From Sva-07 sp963716235 (lineage in GTDB: Bacteria > Actinomycetota > Acidimicrobiia > Acidimicrobiales > Ilumatobacteraceae), in NCBI GenBank assembly GCA_963716235.1, contig CAVQTE010000020.1, positions 1 to 64,000 on the forward strand: a DNA stretch of 64,000 nucleotides, in the 5' to 3' direction. A model generated the notes under the pieces. The model was not told the DNA's origin, did not search any database, and saw only the letters and a list, made by a program, of their open reading frames with translations. Positions 20,631 to 29,310 of this stretch are shown piece by piece (within the stretch, counting starts at the first letter, position 1; every line of letters starts with the position of its first letter). Both the position numbers and the translations under genes were made by a program.

Positions 20631-21481
20631 GCTGTTGCCTCCTGCGGGCGGTTTCTCATCGCAACCGCCTCGACCGCCACGACGAGGCCGAACATCAGGA
20701 GTCCGAGCGTCGCCGCGCCGAACACTGCGGTGTAGAGCTGGGCCGGGTCGCTCGTTGCCTTCTGTCCGTACGTCAGCGACGCAAAGCCGATGCCCCGCAC
20801 ACCCGTCGAGATCTCCGACACGATCACCCCGATCACCGCCGCTGTCGCCGCCAGCTTCATCCCCGGCACCATCGTCGGCACCGCGGCCGGCAGGCGGAGC
20901 TTCACCAGCGTTCGCCACCATCCTGCGGCGTAGCTGTCCATCAGCTCGAGCGACGCGGCCGGGGCGGAACTCAACCCCTTGAGGGTCGCCACGGCGATCG
21001 GGAAGAACGCAAGGAACGCCCCGAGCGCTGCGACCCACGTCCACTTCGGCAGGTCCCAGTTGCCGCCGAGCGCGGCGACCTGTGGCGCGAGAGCTATCAG
21101 CGGCACGGTCTGCGAGGCAATCACGTACGGGAGCAGACCCCGTTCGATCACCTTGAACCGCGACATCACGATGGCGAGCGCGATCCCGAACACCCCGCCG
21201 AGCAGCAGCCCGACGAGGGCCATCCGGAACGTGTACCAGCTGTAGCCGAGTACAGCCAGCCAGATCGGCGTGTCCTGGCCACGCACCTCAGGATCGAACA
21301 ACCGCTGGAACATCTCCCACGTGTGCGGCATGGCCCGGTCGCTCGACCTCGGGACGAGCCGCCAACCGAAGACCTCGGCTCCATCCTCGGGCCCGAAAAC
21401 CTTGTACAGCTCCCACAGCGCCGCGACGCAGAGCAGGGCGACGACGAACAGTGCGGCTCGACGGGCGCCCCGGGCGATCAC
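20627..21481 (-). CDS. ABC transporter permease, second subunit
   Basis: A 284-residue permease with six or so hydrophobic segments and the EAA loop ELMDSYAAGWWRTLVKLRLP. It differs from the other permease of the operon by a longer periplasmic stretch after the first span (about residues 28-75). It begins with GTG overlapping the stop of the flavoenzyme gene by 4 bases and ends overlapping the ATPase start. Two-permease NMT1-type systems are known for pyrimidine-like compounds; here the pairing with catabolic genes supports uptake of the pathway substrate. Confidence 0.9.
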   Translation of the reverse strand: MIARGARRAALFVVALLCVAALWELYKVFGPEDGAEVFGWRLVPRSSDRAMPHTWEMFQRLFDPEVRGQDTPIWLAVLGYSWYTFRMALVGLLLGGVFGIALAIVMSRFKVIERGLLPYVIASQTVPLIALAPQVAALGGNWDLPKWTWVAALGAFLAFFPIAVATLKGLSSAPAASLELMDSYAAGWWRTLVKLRLPAAVPTMVPGMKLAATAAVIGVIVSEISTGVRGIGFASLTYGQKATSDPAQLYTAVFGAATLGLLMFGLVVAVEAVAMRNRPQEATA

Positions 21482-22499
21482 GAACGAGCCAGGGCCTGTT
21501 CGCGCAGAGCCGGGATGACGTGCTCGCCGTACTGGGTGAGCGTGTGATCCTTGCCGTCGTGCTGGAGATAGATCGCGAACTGGTCGACACCGAGATCGGC
21601 GAGTGCGTGCAGCCGTTCGAGCTGAGCCTCGACCGGGCCGAGGATGCAGAACCGGTCGACGATCTCGTCGGGGACGAACGTGGTGTGGGTGTTGCCGGCC
21701 TGACCGTGCTGGTTGTAGTCGTATGCCTCACGACCCTTGATGTACTCCGTCAGCGCCGCGGGCACCGCCGAGGATTCGCCGTACCGTTCGACGATGTCGG
21801 CGACGTGGTTGCCGACCATGCCACCGAACCAGCGGCACTGGTCGCGCATGTGGGCAATGTCGTCCATCGGGCCGACGTACGCCGGTGCGGCCACACAGAT
21901 CGTGACGTCGTCGGGATCACGACCGGCGGCGCTCGCGGCCGAGCGAACAGCGCCGATCGTCCACTCGGCGATCGAGAGGTCGGCGAGCTGCAGGATGAAG
22001 CCATCACAGGTTTCGCCGATGAGCGCGAGCGCCTTCGGGCCGTACCCGGCGCCCCACACCTCGAGCCGGCTCTTCGACGCCCACGGCAGCGCGATCGTCG
22101 AGCCGTTGTAGTCGACGCTGCGTCCGTTGGCGAGTTCACGGATGACGTGGATCGACTCGGCCATGGTGGCGAGCGTCGTGGGCTTGCCGTTGGTGACCCG
22201 TACCGCCGAGTCACCCCGCCCGATCCCACAGACCGTGCGGTTGCCGTACATCTCGTTGAGCGTGGCGTAGGTGGACGCGGTGACGGTCCAGTCGCGCGTG
22301 GCCGGATTGGTGACCATCGGCCCGACGATCACGTTGCGGGTCTCGTTCAGGATCTGGGAGTAGATGACGTACGGCTCCTCCCAGAGGATGTGCGAGTCGA
22401 ACGTCCAGATGTGACTGAATCCGTAGGTCTCGGCCCGCTTGGCGAGATCGATGACGCGCGCCGCCGGGGGCGTGGTCTGGAGCACCACGCCGACGTCCA

Positions 22500-22500
<1 letters not shown>
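21478..22500 (-). CDS. luciferase-like (LLM class) flavin/F420-dependent oxidoreductase
   Basis: A 340-residue TIM-barrel enzyme of the bacterial luciferase-like superfamily. It opens MDVGVVLQTTPPAARVIDLAKRAE, then HIWTFDSHILWEEPY, GPMVTNPATRDWTVTAS and GIGRGDSA, which match the F420-type subgroup I know as TIGR03842. These enzymes use reduced F420 or FMN. In the operon it sits between the semialdehyde dehydrogenase (1-base overlap) and the transporter genes (4-base overlap), so it must belong to the pathway. Its step is unknown; reduction or oxygenation of a pyrimidine ring is the obvious candidate, because no dihydropyrimidine dehydrogenase is present and RutA, the pyrimidine oxygenase, is of the same superfamily. 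Confidence 0.9.
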
Positions 22501-23984
<1,484 letters not shown>

Positions 23985-24088
23985 GTGCTCTCCTCGTGGT
24001 CGGGCTCGTCGGCCCTTCGGTTCTCCTCGCCCTCCGTCCGGCCGCCTCCCTGGCGGTCGGGTCGGCCGGCGAGAGCTGGCTCGACGAA

Positions 24089-25504
24089 TCAGTGCAAATA
24101 GGTGCTGAGGCCGCGCTTGACGAACTTGCCGTGGCCCTTGGTGCCGACGTAGGTGTCGTTCTCGATCACGATGGCGCCACGGCTGATGACCGTGTCGACC
24201 TTGCCGTCGATCTCGAACCCTTCGTAGGCGGAGTGGTCCATGTTCATGTGGTGCTTGTCGTTGATGCCGATCTTCGTCCGACGGCTGGGATCCCACACGA
24301 GGATGTCGGCGTCGGCACCCGGCTCGATGACGCCCTTGTGCGCGAGGCCGAACATGCGCGCCGGAGTGGTGCAACACGTCTCGACCCAACGCTCGAGGCT
24401 GATCTCGCCGAGCACGACCCCCTGGTACAGCAGCTCCATCCGGTGTTCGACGCCGCCGATCCCGTTGGGGATCTTGGAGAAGTTCCCGAGACCGAGCTCT
24501 TTTTGATCCTTGAAGCAGAACGGGCAGTGATCGGTCGACACCACGGCCAACTCGTTCATCCGCAGACCCTTCCAGAGGTCGGCCTGATGGTGCTCGTGCT
24601 TGGTGCGCAGCGGTGTGGAGCACACCCACTTGGCTCCCTCGAATCCCGGCTGGGCGAGCTGATCCTCGAGGGTGAGGTACAGGTACTGCGGGCACGTCTC
24701 GGCGAACACGTTGAGGCCCGCATGCTGCGCGGCGGCCACTTCCTCCAGCGCCTCCGATGCCGACATGTGGACGATGTAGAGCGGCACGTTGCCGGCGACC
24801 TTGGCGAGCTGGATGGCCCGGTGCGTCGCCTCGGACTCCAACTCGGCCGGACGGGTGAGGGAGTGGAACTTGGGGTCGGTGTCGCCCCGAGCGAGTGACT
24901 GCGCGACGAGAACGTCGATGGCGATGCCGTTCTCGGCGTGCATCATGATCATCGCGCCGGACTCCGACGCGTTCTGCATGGCCCGCAGGATCTGCCCGTC
25001 GTCGGAGTACAGCACCCCCGGGTAGGCCATGAACAGCTTGAAGCTCGTGATGCCCTCGTTGTCGACGAGGTAGGTCATCGCCTTCAGCGACTCGTCGTCG
25101 ACGCCGCCGATGATCTGGTGGAAGCCGTAATCGATCGCACAGTTGCCGGCCGCCTTCTCGTGCCACACGGCGAGCTGGTCATGCACGCTGAAGCCGGTGT
25201 TCTGCACGGCGAAGTCGACGATCGTGGTGACACCGCCCCACGCCGCTGCGGTCGTGCCGGTCTCGAACGTGTCGGACGCCTCGGTGCCGCCGAACGGCAG
25301 CTCCATGTGGGTGTGCACATCGACACCGCCGGGTACGACGTACTTGCCCGTGGCGTCGATCGCGCGATCGGGAGCAACACCCATCGCTGCTGCCTGGCCG
25401 GGAGCGAGGATGGCCACGACCTTCTCGCCGTCGATGAGCACGTCGGCTTGGCGGCGTCCGACGGCTGAGACGACCGTTCCACCCGAGATCAGTAGCGTCG
25501 CCAT
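24089..25504 (-). CDS. hydA: dihydropyrimidinase (D-hydantoinase family)
   Basis: A 471-residue cyclic amidohydrolase that opens 5,6-dihydrouracil or dihydrothymine to N-carbamoyl-beta-amino acids. Metal ligands are visible: His64 and His66 in VDVHTHMELPFGG, the carboxylated Lys156 in SFKLFMAYPG, then HAENG, YIVHMSA and STDHCPF. Length and motifs fit dihydropyrimidinase; D-hydantoinases are close relatives, so hydantoins remain possible. The ATG at 25504 is 1 base from the stop of the upstream C-N hydrolase, with GGAGGG just ahead of it. The gap to mmsA downstream is about 100 bases. Confidence 0.94.
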   Translation of the reverse strand: MATLLISGGTVVSAVGRRQADVLIDGEKVVAILAPGQAAAMGVAPDRAIDATGKYVVPGGVDVHTHMELPFGGTEASDTFETGTTAAAWGGVTTIVDFAVQNTGFSVHDQLAVWHEKAAGNCAIDYGFHQIIGGVDDESLKAMTYLVDNEGITSFKLFMAYPGVLYSDDGQILRAMQNASESGAMIMMHAENGIAIDVLVAQSLARGDTDPKFHSLTRPAELESEATHRAIQLAKVAGNVPLYIVHMSASEALEEVAAAQHAGLNVFAETCPQYLYLTLEDQLAQPGFEGAKWVCSTPLRTKHEHHQADLWKGLRMNELAVVSTDHCPFCFKDQKELGLGNFSKIPNGIGGVEHRMELLYQGVVLGEISLERWVETCCTTPARMFGLAHKGVIEPGADADILVWDPSRRTKIGINDKHHMNMDHSAYEGFEIDGKVDTVISRGAIVIENDTYVGTKGHGKFVKRGLSTYLH

Positions 25505-25505
25505 G

Positions 25506-26348
25506 TCAGCCCTCCACCAGTTCGGCGTAGGCGTCCGGGCGCCGGTCGCGGTAGAACGCCCAGCCATCGCGCACTTCCTTGATGCGATCCATGTCGAGCT
25601 GGCGGATGATCAGCTCGGGCTCGTATGGGTCGCCCTTGTCGCCCACGTACTGGCCTCGCGGGTCGACGAAGTAGCTCTGCCCGTAGAAGTCGTTGTCACC
25701 GAGCGGCTCGATGCCGACCCGGTTGATCGCGCCGACGTAATACATGTTCGCCACAGCGGCCGCCGGCTGCTCGATGCCCCACAGGTACTCCGACAGTCCC
25801 CGGTGGGTCGCCGACGGGTTGAACACGATCTCGGCTCCATTGAGACCGAGTGCCCGCCACCCTTCGGGGAAGTGCCGGTCGTAGCAGATGTAGACACCGA
25901 CCTTGCCGACGGCCGTGTCGAAGATCGGATAGCCACCGTTGCCGGGCCGGAAGTAGAACTTCTCCCAGAAGCCCTTCACCTGCGGGATGTGCTGTTTCCG
26001 GTACTTGCCGAGGTAGGTCCCGTCGGCGTCGATGACTGCTGCGGTGTTGTAGTACACGCCCGGCTGCTCGATCTCGTACATCGGCAGCACCATCACCATG
26101 TCGAGTTCCTTGGCGAGCGCCTGGAACCGCTTCGTGGTGGGGCCGTCGGGGATGTACTCGGTGTAGTCGTAGTACTCGGCCTCCTGCACCTGGCAGAAGT
26201 ACGGGCCATAGAAGAGTTCCTGGAAGCACATGATCTGCGCACCCTGGGCGGCAGCCTCACGGGCAGCGTCCTCGTGCTTGACGATCATCGACTCCTTGTC
26301 ACCGGTCCAGTCGGTCTGCAGGAGCGCCGCTGTGATGATGTTGGCCAT
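25506..26348 (-). CDS. carbon-nitrogen hydrolase, beta-ureidopropionase-like
   Basis: A 280-residue nitrilase-superfamily amidohydrolase. The Glu-Lys-Cys catalytic triad is readable: Glu44 in CFQELFYG, Lys118 in KYRKQHIP and Cys155 in YICYDRHFPEGWR. It would remove the carbamoyl group from N-carbamoyl-beta-alanine or N-carbamoyl-beta-aminoisobutyrate, giving the beta-amino acid, CO2 and ammonia. It is the first gene of the eight-gene operon, with GAGGGA before the ATG and a promoter-like sequence about 50 bases upstream. N-carbamoylputrescine amidase is a related alternative, but the adjacent dihydropyrimidinase argues for the ureidopropionate role. Confidence 0.92.
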   Translation of the reverse strand: MANIITAALLQTDWTGDKESMIVKHEDAAREAAAQGAQIMCFQELFYGPYFCQVQEAEYYDYTEYIPDGPTTKRFQALAKELDMVMVLPMYEIEQPGVYYNTAAVIDADGTYLGKYRKQHIPQVKGFWEKFYFRPGNGGYPIFDTAVGKVGVYICYDRHFPEGWRALGLNGAEIVFNPSATHRGLSEYLWGIEQPAAAVANMYYVGAINRVGIEPLGDNDFYGQSYFVDPRGQYVGDKGDPYEPELIIRQLDMDRIKEVRDGWAFYRDRRPDAYAELVEG

Positions 26349-26399
26349 GAGTCCCTCGGTGTTCGTCGACGGCCCGGCGAGAGTGCCGGGAGAAGGCCG

Positions 26400-26428
26400 A
26401 CACTAGTGATCGCTCGACACGTGGACAA
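26400..26428 (-). promoter_or_regulatory. predicted sigma70-type promoter of the pyrimidine operon
   Basis: On the minus strand a TTGTCC (26428-26423) and a TAGTGT (26405-26400) are spaced by 17 bases, about 50 bases before the first operon ATG. The match to -35/-10 boxes is fair and found by eye only. Confidence 0.45.
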
Positions 26429-26431
26429 CAG

Positions 26432-26448
26432 GTACGACCCGCTCGTAC
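26432..26448. promoter_or_regulatory. candidate operator: GTACGA-N5-TCGTAC
   Basis: A perfect 6-bp inverted repeat with a 5-base spacer sits 3 bases upstream of the predicted -35 box of the pyrimidine operon. Such a place suits an activator site or a repressor that occludes RNA polymerase. No regulator gene is next to it. Confidence 0.35.
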
Positions 26449-26497
26449 AGTCAGTTCACGCTGCGGAAACAGCATCCGCCTGACCGAGGAATCGCCG

Positions 26498-26794
26498 ATG
26501 CCCACGTTTCGTTCCGCCTGGCACTGGGTGTTCGGTAAGCACCCGCCGTTGCCCCCGAATCCCGACCGGACCGTGGAGGCCGGATGGATCCCGCAGTGGA
26601 TGGCCCCGATGATCGTCGACGAACTCAACGCCCAGGGGATCCCTGCGGTGACCTCGGACGACTACAGCCTCAACCCGTTGATGACCAGCCGTGAACCAAT
26701 GGCGCGGGTCTTCGTGACCGAGGACCGCAAGGCCGAGGCCCGCGACGTGATGACCGACATCCTCGGCCATCCCCCCGCCACCCGCCAGATCTGA
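26498..26794 (+). CDS. small DUF2007-like protein
   Basis: A 98-residue soluble protein with no signal peptide or membrane span. The core IPQWMAPMIVDELNAQGIPA and, later, MARVFVTEDRKAEARDVM resembles the small DUF2007/putative signal-transducing fold, in which a beta-alpha-beta unit is followed by VxVxxxDxxxA. The function of that family is not known. A GAGGA lies 8 bases before the ATG. It is divergent from the pyrimidine operon and sits about 50 bases ahead of an AbiEi-like gene read in the same direction. Confidence 0.65.
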   Translation: MPTFRSAWHWVFGKHPPLPPNPDRTVEAGWIPQWMAPMIVDELNAQGIPAVTSDDYSLNPLMTSREPMARVFVTEDRKAEARDVMTDILGHPPATRQI

Positions 26795-26848
26795 ACTCGC
26801 CCACCCCGGTTTTCCGCCGGCGACGAGTTGCGGGACCCACGGGTGGGC

Positions 26849-27772
26849 ATGAAGCTCGACACCGCCCTCACCAACCTCGCCGCCGACCAGGACGGCGTGG
26901 TGACCACCGCGCAGCTCCGAGACGTCGGCATCTCGACATGGCAGCAGAACCGATTGGTCGCCGACGGAGTGATCGGTCGGATCGCCCCTCGTGTGTATGC
27001 CCTGCGCGGCTCGCCTGACACGCATCGGCGTCGCCTCCGCGCCGGGCTGCTGTGCCTCGGCGAGCGGAGTTGGGTCAGCTTCGAAGCGGCGGCGGCACTC
27101 CACGGACTCGATCGGTCCGATCCCCGCGCCGTCGAGTTCACCATCGATCGGGGCCGACGACCCGCGATCGTGCCGTTCGTGGTGCACACCACCACTCGGC
27201 TGAGACCGATCGACCACCTGGTGGTCGACGGCTTGCGGACGATGTCGGCAACCCGCACGGTGTTCGATCTCGCCCTTGCCCGCGCTCACCCCCGGCGGAT
27301 CGAGGCGGCGATCGACAGCGCAGTTCGCCTGCACCTCTCCTCGCCCGAAGTGATCCTGCGGCAGCTGGGAGACCTGCGCGGGTCGGGCCGGTGGGGATGT
27401 CTTCGGGTCGAGGAGATGCTGACCGATGCCGGAGGCCACACCATGCTCGAGCGTCGATTCCTCGAACTCGTCCGCGAAGCGGGGCTGCCGCGCCCCCGGA
27501 CGCAAGTGGTGTTCCGCGCGGACGATCGCAACGTCGCTCGCGTCGACTTCCTGTTCGACCGGCTCGGTGTCGTCGTGGAGGTCTCCGGCCAGAAAGGACA
27601 TGCGGCGCCGAGCGACCGGCTCCGAGACGCCCAACGACGAAATGAACTCCAGGACCTCGGCTACCGGGTGTACGAGTACACGTACGACGAGGTGGTGAAG
27701 CACTCCACATTCGTCCGCAACACCCTGCGTCTCCGCCTTCGTTCACCGACCCACCCACCGACCGCTTCATGA
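26849..27772 (+). CDS. AbiEi-like HTH domain fused to DUF559-type endonuclease-like domain (copy 1)
   Basis: A 307-residue protein. The first ~75 residues form the winged helix of AbiEi-type antitoxins (VTTAQLRDVGISTWQQNRL, then GRIAPRVYAL). The middle is the AbiEi_1-like beta-rich region (FEAAAALHGL, TMSATRTVFDLA). The C-terminus looks like a DUF559/Vsr-type PD-(D/E)xK fold: a leading Glu in LERRFLEL, Asp in ARVDFLF and the ExS motif in VVVEVSGQKGH, followed by RDAQRRNELQDLGYRVYEYT. No AbiEii nucleotidyltransferase partner lies beside it, so it is not a standard AbiE pair. A paralogue is at 44344-45300. Such fusions are frequent in actinobacteria; their job is unknown. Confidence 0.8.
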   Translation: MKLDTALTNLAADQDGVVTTAQLRDVGISTWQQNRLVADGVIGRIAPRVYALRGSPDTHRRRLRAGLLCLGERSWVSFEAAAALHGLDRSDPRAVEFTIDRGRRPAIVPFVVHTTTRLRPIDHLVVDGLRTMSATRTVFDLALARAHPRRIEAAIDSAVRLHLSSPEVILRQLGDLRGSGRWGCLRVEEMLTDAGGHTMLERRFLELVREAGLPRPRTQVVFRADDRNVARVDFLFDRLGVVVEVSGQKGHAAPSDRLRDAQRRNELQDLGYRVYEYTYDEVVKHSTFVRNTLRLRLRSPTHPPTAS

Positions 27773-27858
27773 ATCGACGTTTGCGTTGCACTTCCGTCGG
27801 GATGGGCCAACCAAGCCGTCACGCAAACCGGATGGGGCGCGGGTCGATGGGGGCGCGG

Positions 27859-28671
27859 TCAGATGGGGCTGTGGCGGAGGAGTTCGTGGGCCATGGGACA
27901 CTCGGCGACGATGGCGGGCGGGCCCATGGGGACCTGGCCGTGCGGGCCGACCACGTGGGTGAACATCGACGTGGGGAGCACCTCGACGTCGAGATCCCAC
28001 GGGTCACAGTCACCGCTCATCGACACCACCTTGGCCACCATCGCGTCGATGAACCCCGACGGTAGGCGTCGGCCGACACCGGCCACCAGCCACACCGGCG
28101 TGCCCCACGCCAGCGCGGCCGCAGCGATGGTCGACGACCCGACCGGCACGACCGCCCGACCGGAATCGACCGCCAGCGCCTCGATCAGCACCACGTCGGC
28201 GTGATGAGCCACGACCCCGGCCACGCCGGAGTCGACCGGCTCGACATCGACGTCGTAACGCTCCATGCGCCGCACGAATGACGTCGCCGTGTGTCCGGCA
28301 TCGAGCGCCACCACGCGAATGTCGCCACGACGGATCAGTCCCGCACCGATCACGTCGGGATCACCGATCGTCACCACCGTCGCCTCGTCAGGAATCACCG
28401 CCGCCAGATTCGCCCCGGTGGGGTCACTTCGAATCTCGTCGGCCAGTTCCCACACCGCCTCGAACGGTTCGGCCGAGGTCGAGACGTTCGCACACAACCA
28501 CCACAGCGGCCCCGTGAACGGGTGCCGTTCGACGATGCGTCGACACGCAACCACCAGGCCCGATGGATCGAAACGAAGCGATCCGAGCGCGTGCGCCGTC
28601 TCCTCCACGAGCGATGTCGGATCAGCCCCCTGCGCCCGAGCGACGTAGCGGAGATGCTCGATCGGATGCAC
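27859..28671 (-). CDS. eIF-2B alpha/beta/delta-like (MtnA-related) protein
   Basis: A 270-residue cytoplasmic protein whose second half has the Rossmann-like layout of eIF2B/methylthioribose-1-phosphate isomerase relatives: VVTIGDPDVIGAGLI, VVALDAG, a DSGVAGVV segment, HADVVLIEALAV and AAALAWGTPVWLVAG. The first half is helical. MtnA active-site signatures are not obvious, and the family includes sugar-phosphate isomerases and proteins of unknown role. The GTG at 28671 is chosen because the conserved part starts right after it; the N-terminus could be longer. It is divergent from the thioredoxin-like gene, the two starts being about 90 bases apart. Confidence 0.7.
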   Translation of the reverse strand: MHPIEHLRYVARAQGADPTSLVEETAHALGSLRFDPSGLVVACRRIVERHPFTGPLWWLCANVSTSAEPFEAVWELADEIRSDPTGANLAAVIPDEATVVTIGDPDVIGAGLIRRGDIRVVALDAGHTATSFVRRMERYDVDVEPVDSGVAGVVAHHADVVLIEALAVDSGRAVVPVGSSTIAAAALAWGTPVWLVAGVGRRLPSGFIDAMVAKVVSMSGDCDPWDLDVEVLPTSMFTHVVGPHGQVPMGPPAIVAECPMAHELLRHSPI

Positions 28672-28760
28672 GCCCGTGACCGTAGCCGCCGCTGCAGGTG
28701 ACGTCTCGCGGTGAGGGCGAATACCCCGATCAACGGTGTCAGTCGCTACGATCGCGCTCC

Positions 28761-29306
28761 GTGGCCGACACGACTTCCGACACCACACGCACCGTCCCGT
28801 CGAAGGTCGGCGAGAAGCTCCCGACAGATCTCGTCCTCACACCGCTCGTCGACGGTGGGATCGGTCAAGCCCGCCCGGTCATGGAGTGGCTGACCACCTT
28901 CCATCTTGCGTCGGTCGTCCTCGACCCGTACACCAACGAGAGTTCGTGGATCCTGCGCGCAGCCAGCCGGGTGCTCGAGCAGTTCCGCGGCTCCGATGCA
29001 CGCATCAATCTGATCGTCACCGCCGGCCCGGTCGAGGCGCGCACGTTCCTCGGTCCGCTCGCCGACCGGTTCCTCGTGTTCTGCGACCCCGATCGTGCGG
29101 CCGTCAAGGCAATGGGCCTCGACGAACTCCCGGCGTTCGTCTTCACTCGGGTCGACGGGGTCGTCGCTGCGGCCGCCGAGGGTTGGAATCCGCACGAGTG
29201 GGAAGCGGTCGCTGACGCCATCGCTGCCGTCACGTGGTGGACTTCGATCCCGGTGCCCGGCCCAGGTGACCCAGGGCCGTTCCGCGGCTCGCCCTCGCTC
29301 GGCTGA
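28761..29306 (+). CDS. thioredoxin-fold-like protein of unknown function
   Basis: A 181-residue soluble protein. The order of secondary-structure signatures (ARINLIVTAGP, RFLVFCDPD, AAVKAMGLDELPAFVFTRVDGVVAAAAEGW) matches a thioredoxin-like fold with the cis-proline LPAFVF, but the CxxC active site is absent, so it is not a plain thioredoxin. The GTG at 28761 is chosen on the basis of the divergent promoter region; longer forms in frame are possible. It is followed 4 bases later by the helicase gene hrpB and should be co-transcribed with it and the permease gene beyond. Confidence 0.65.
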   Translation: MADTTSDTTRTVPSKVGEKLPTDLVLTPLVDGGIGQARPVMEWLTTFHLASVVLDPYTNESSWILRAASRVLEQFRGSDARINLIVTAGPVEARTFLGPLADRFLVFCDPDRAAVKAMGLDELPAFVFTRVDGVVAAAAEGWNPHEWEAVADAIAAVTWWTSIPVPGPGDPGPFRGSPSLG

Positions 29307-29310
29307 CCCC

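Noticed and set aside
24089..25166. N-terminal extension of the mmsA frame into the dihydropyrimidinase gene
   Set aside because: The extension is Arg/Pro-rich shadow text. The ATG at 23984 has a good RBS and the family N-terminus.
27773..27858. Inverted GTTTGCGT/ACGCAAAC in the gap between convergent genes as a terminator
   Set aside because: The arms are only 8 bp and more than 30 bases apart, with no further pairing seen.
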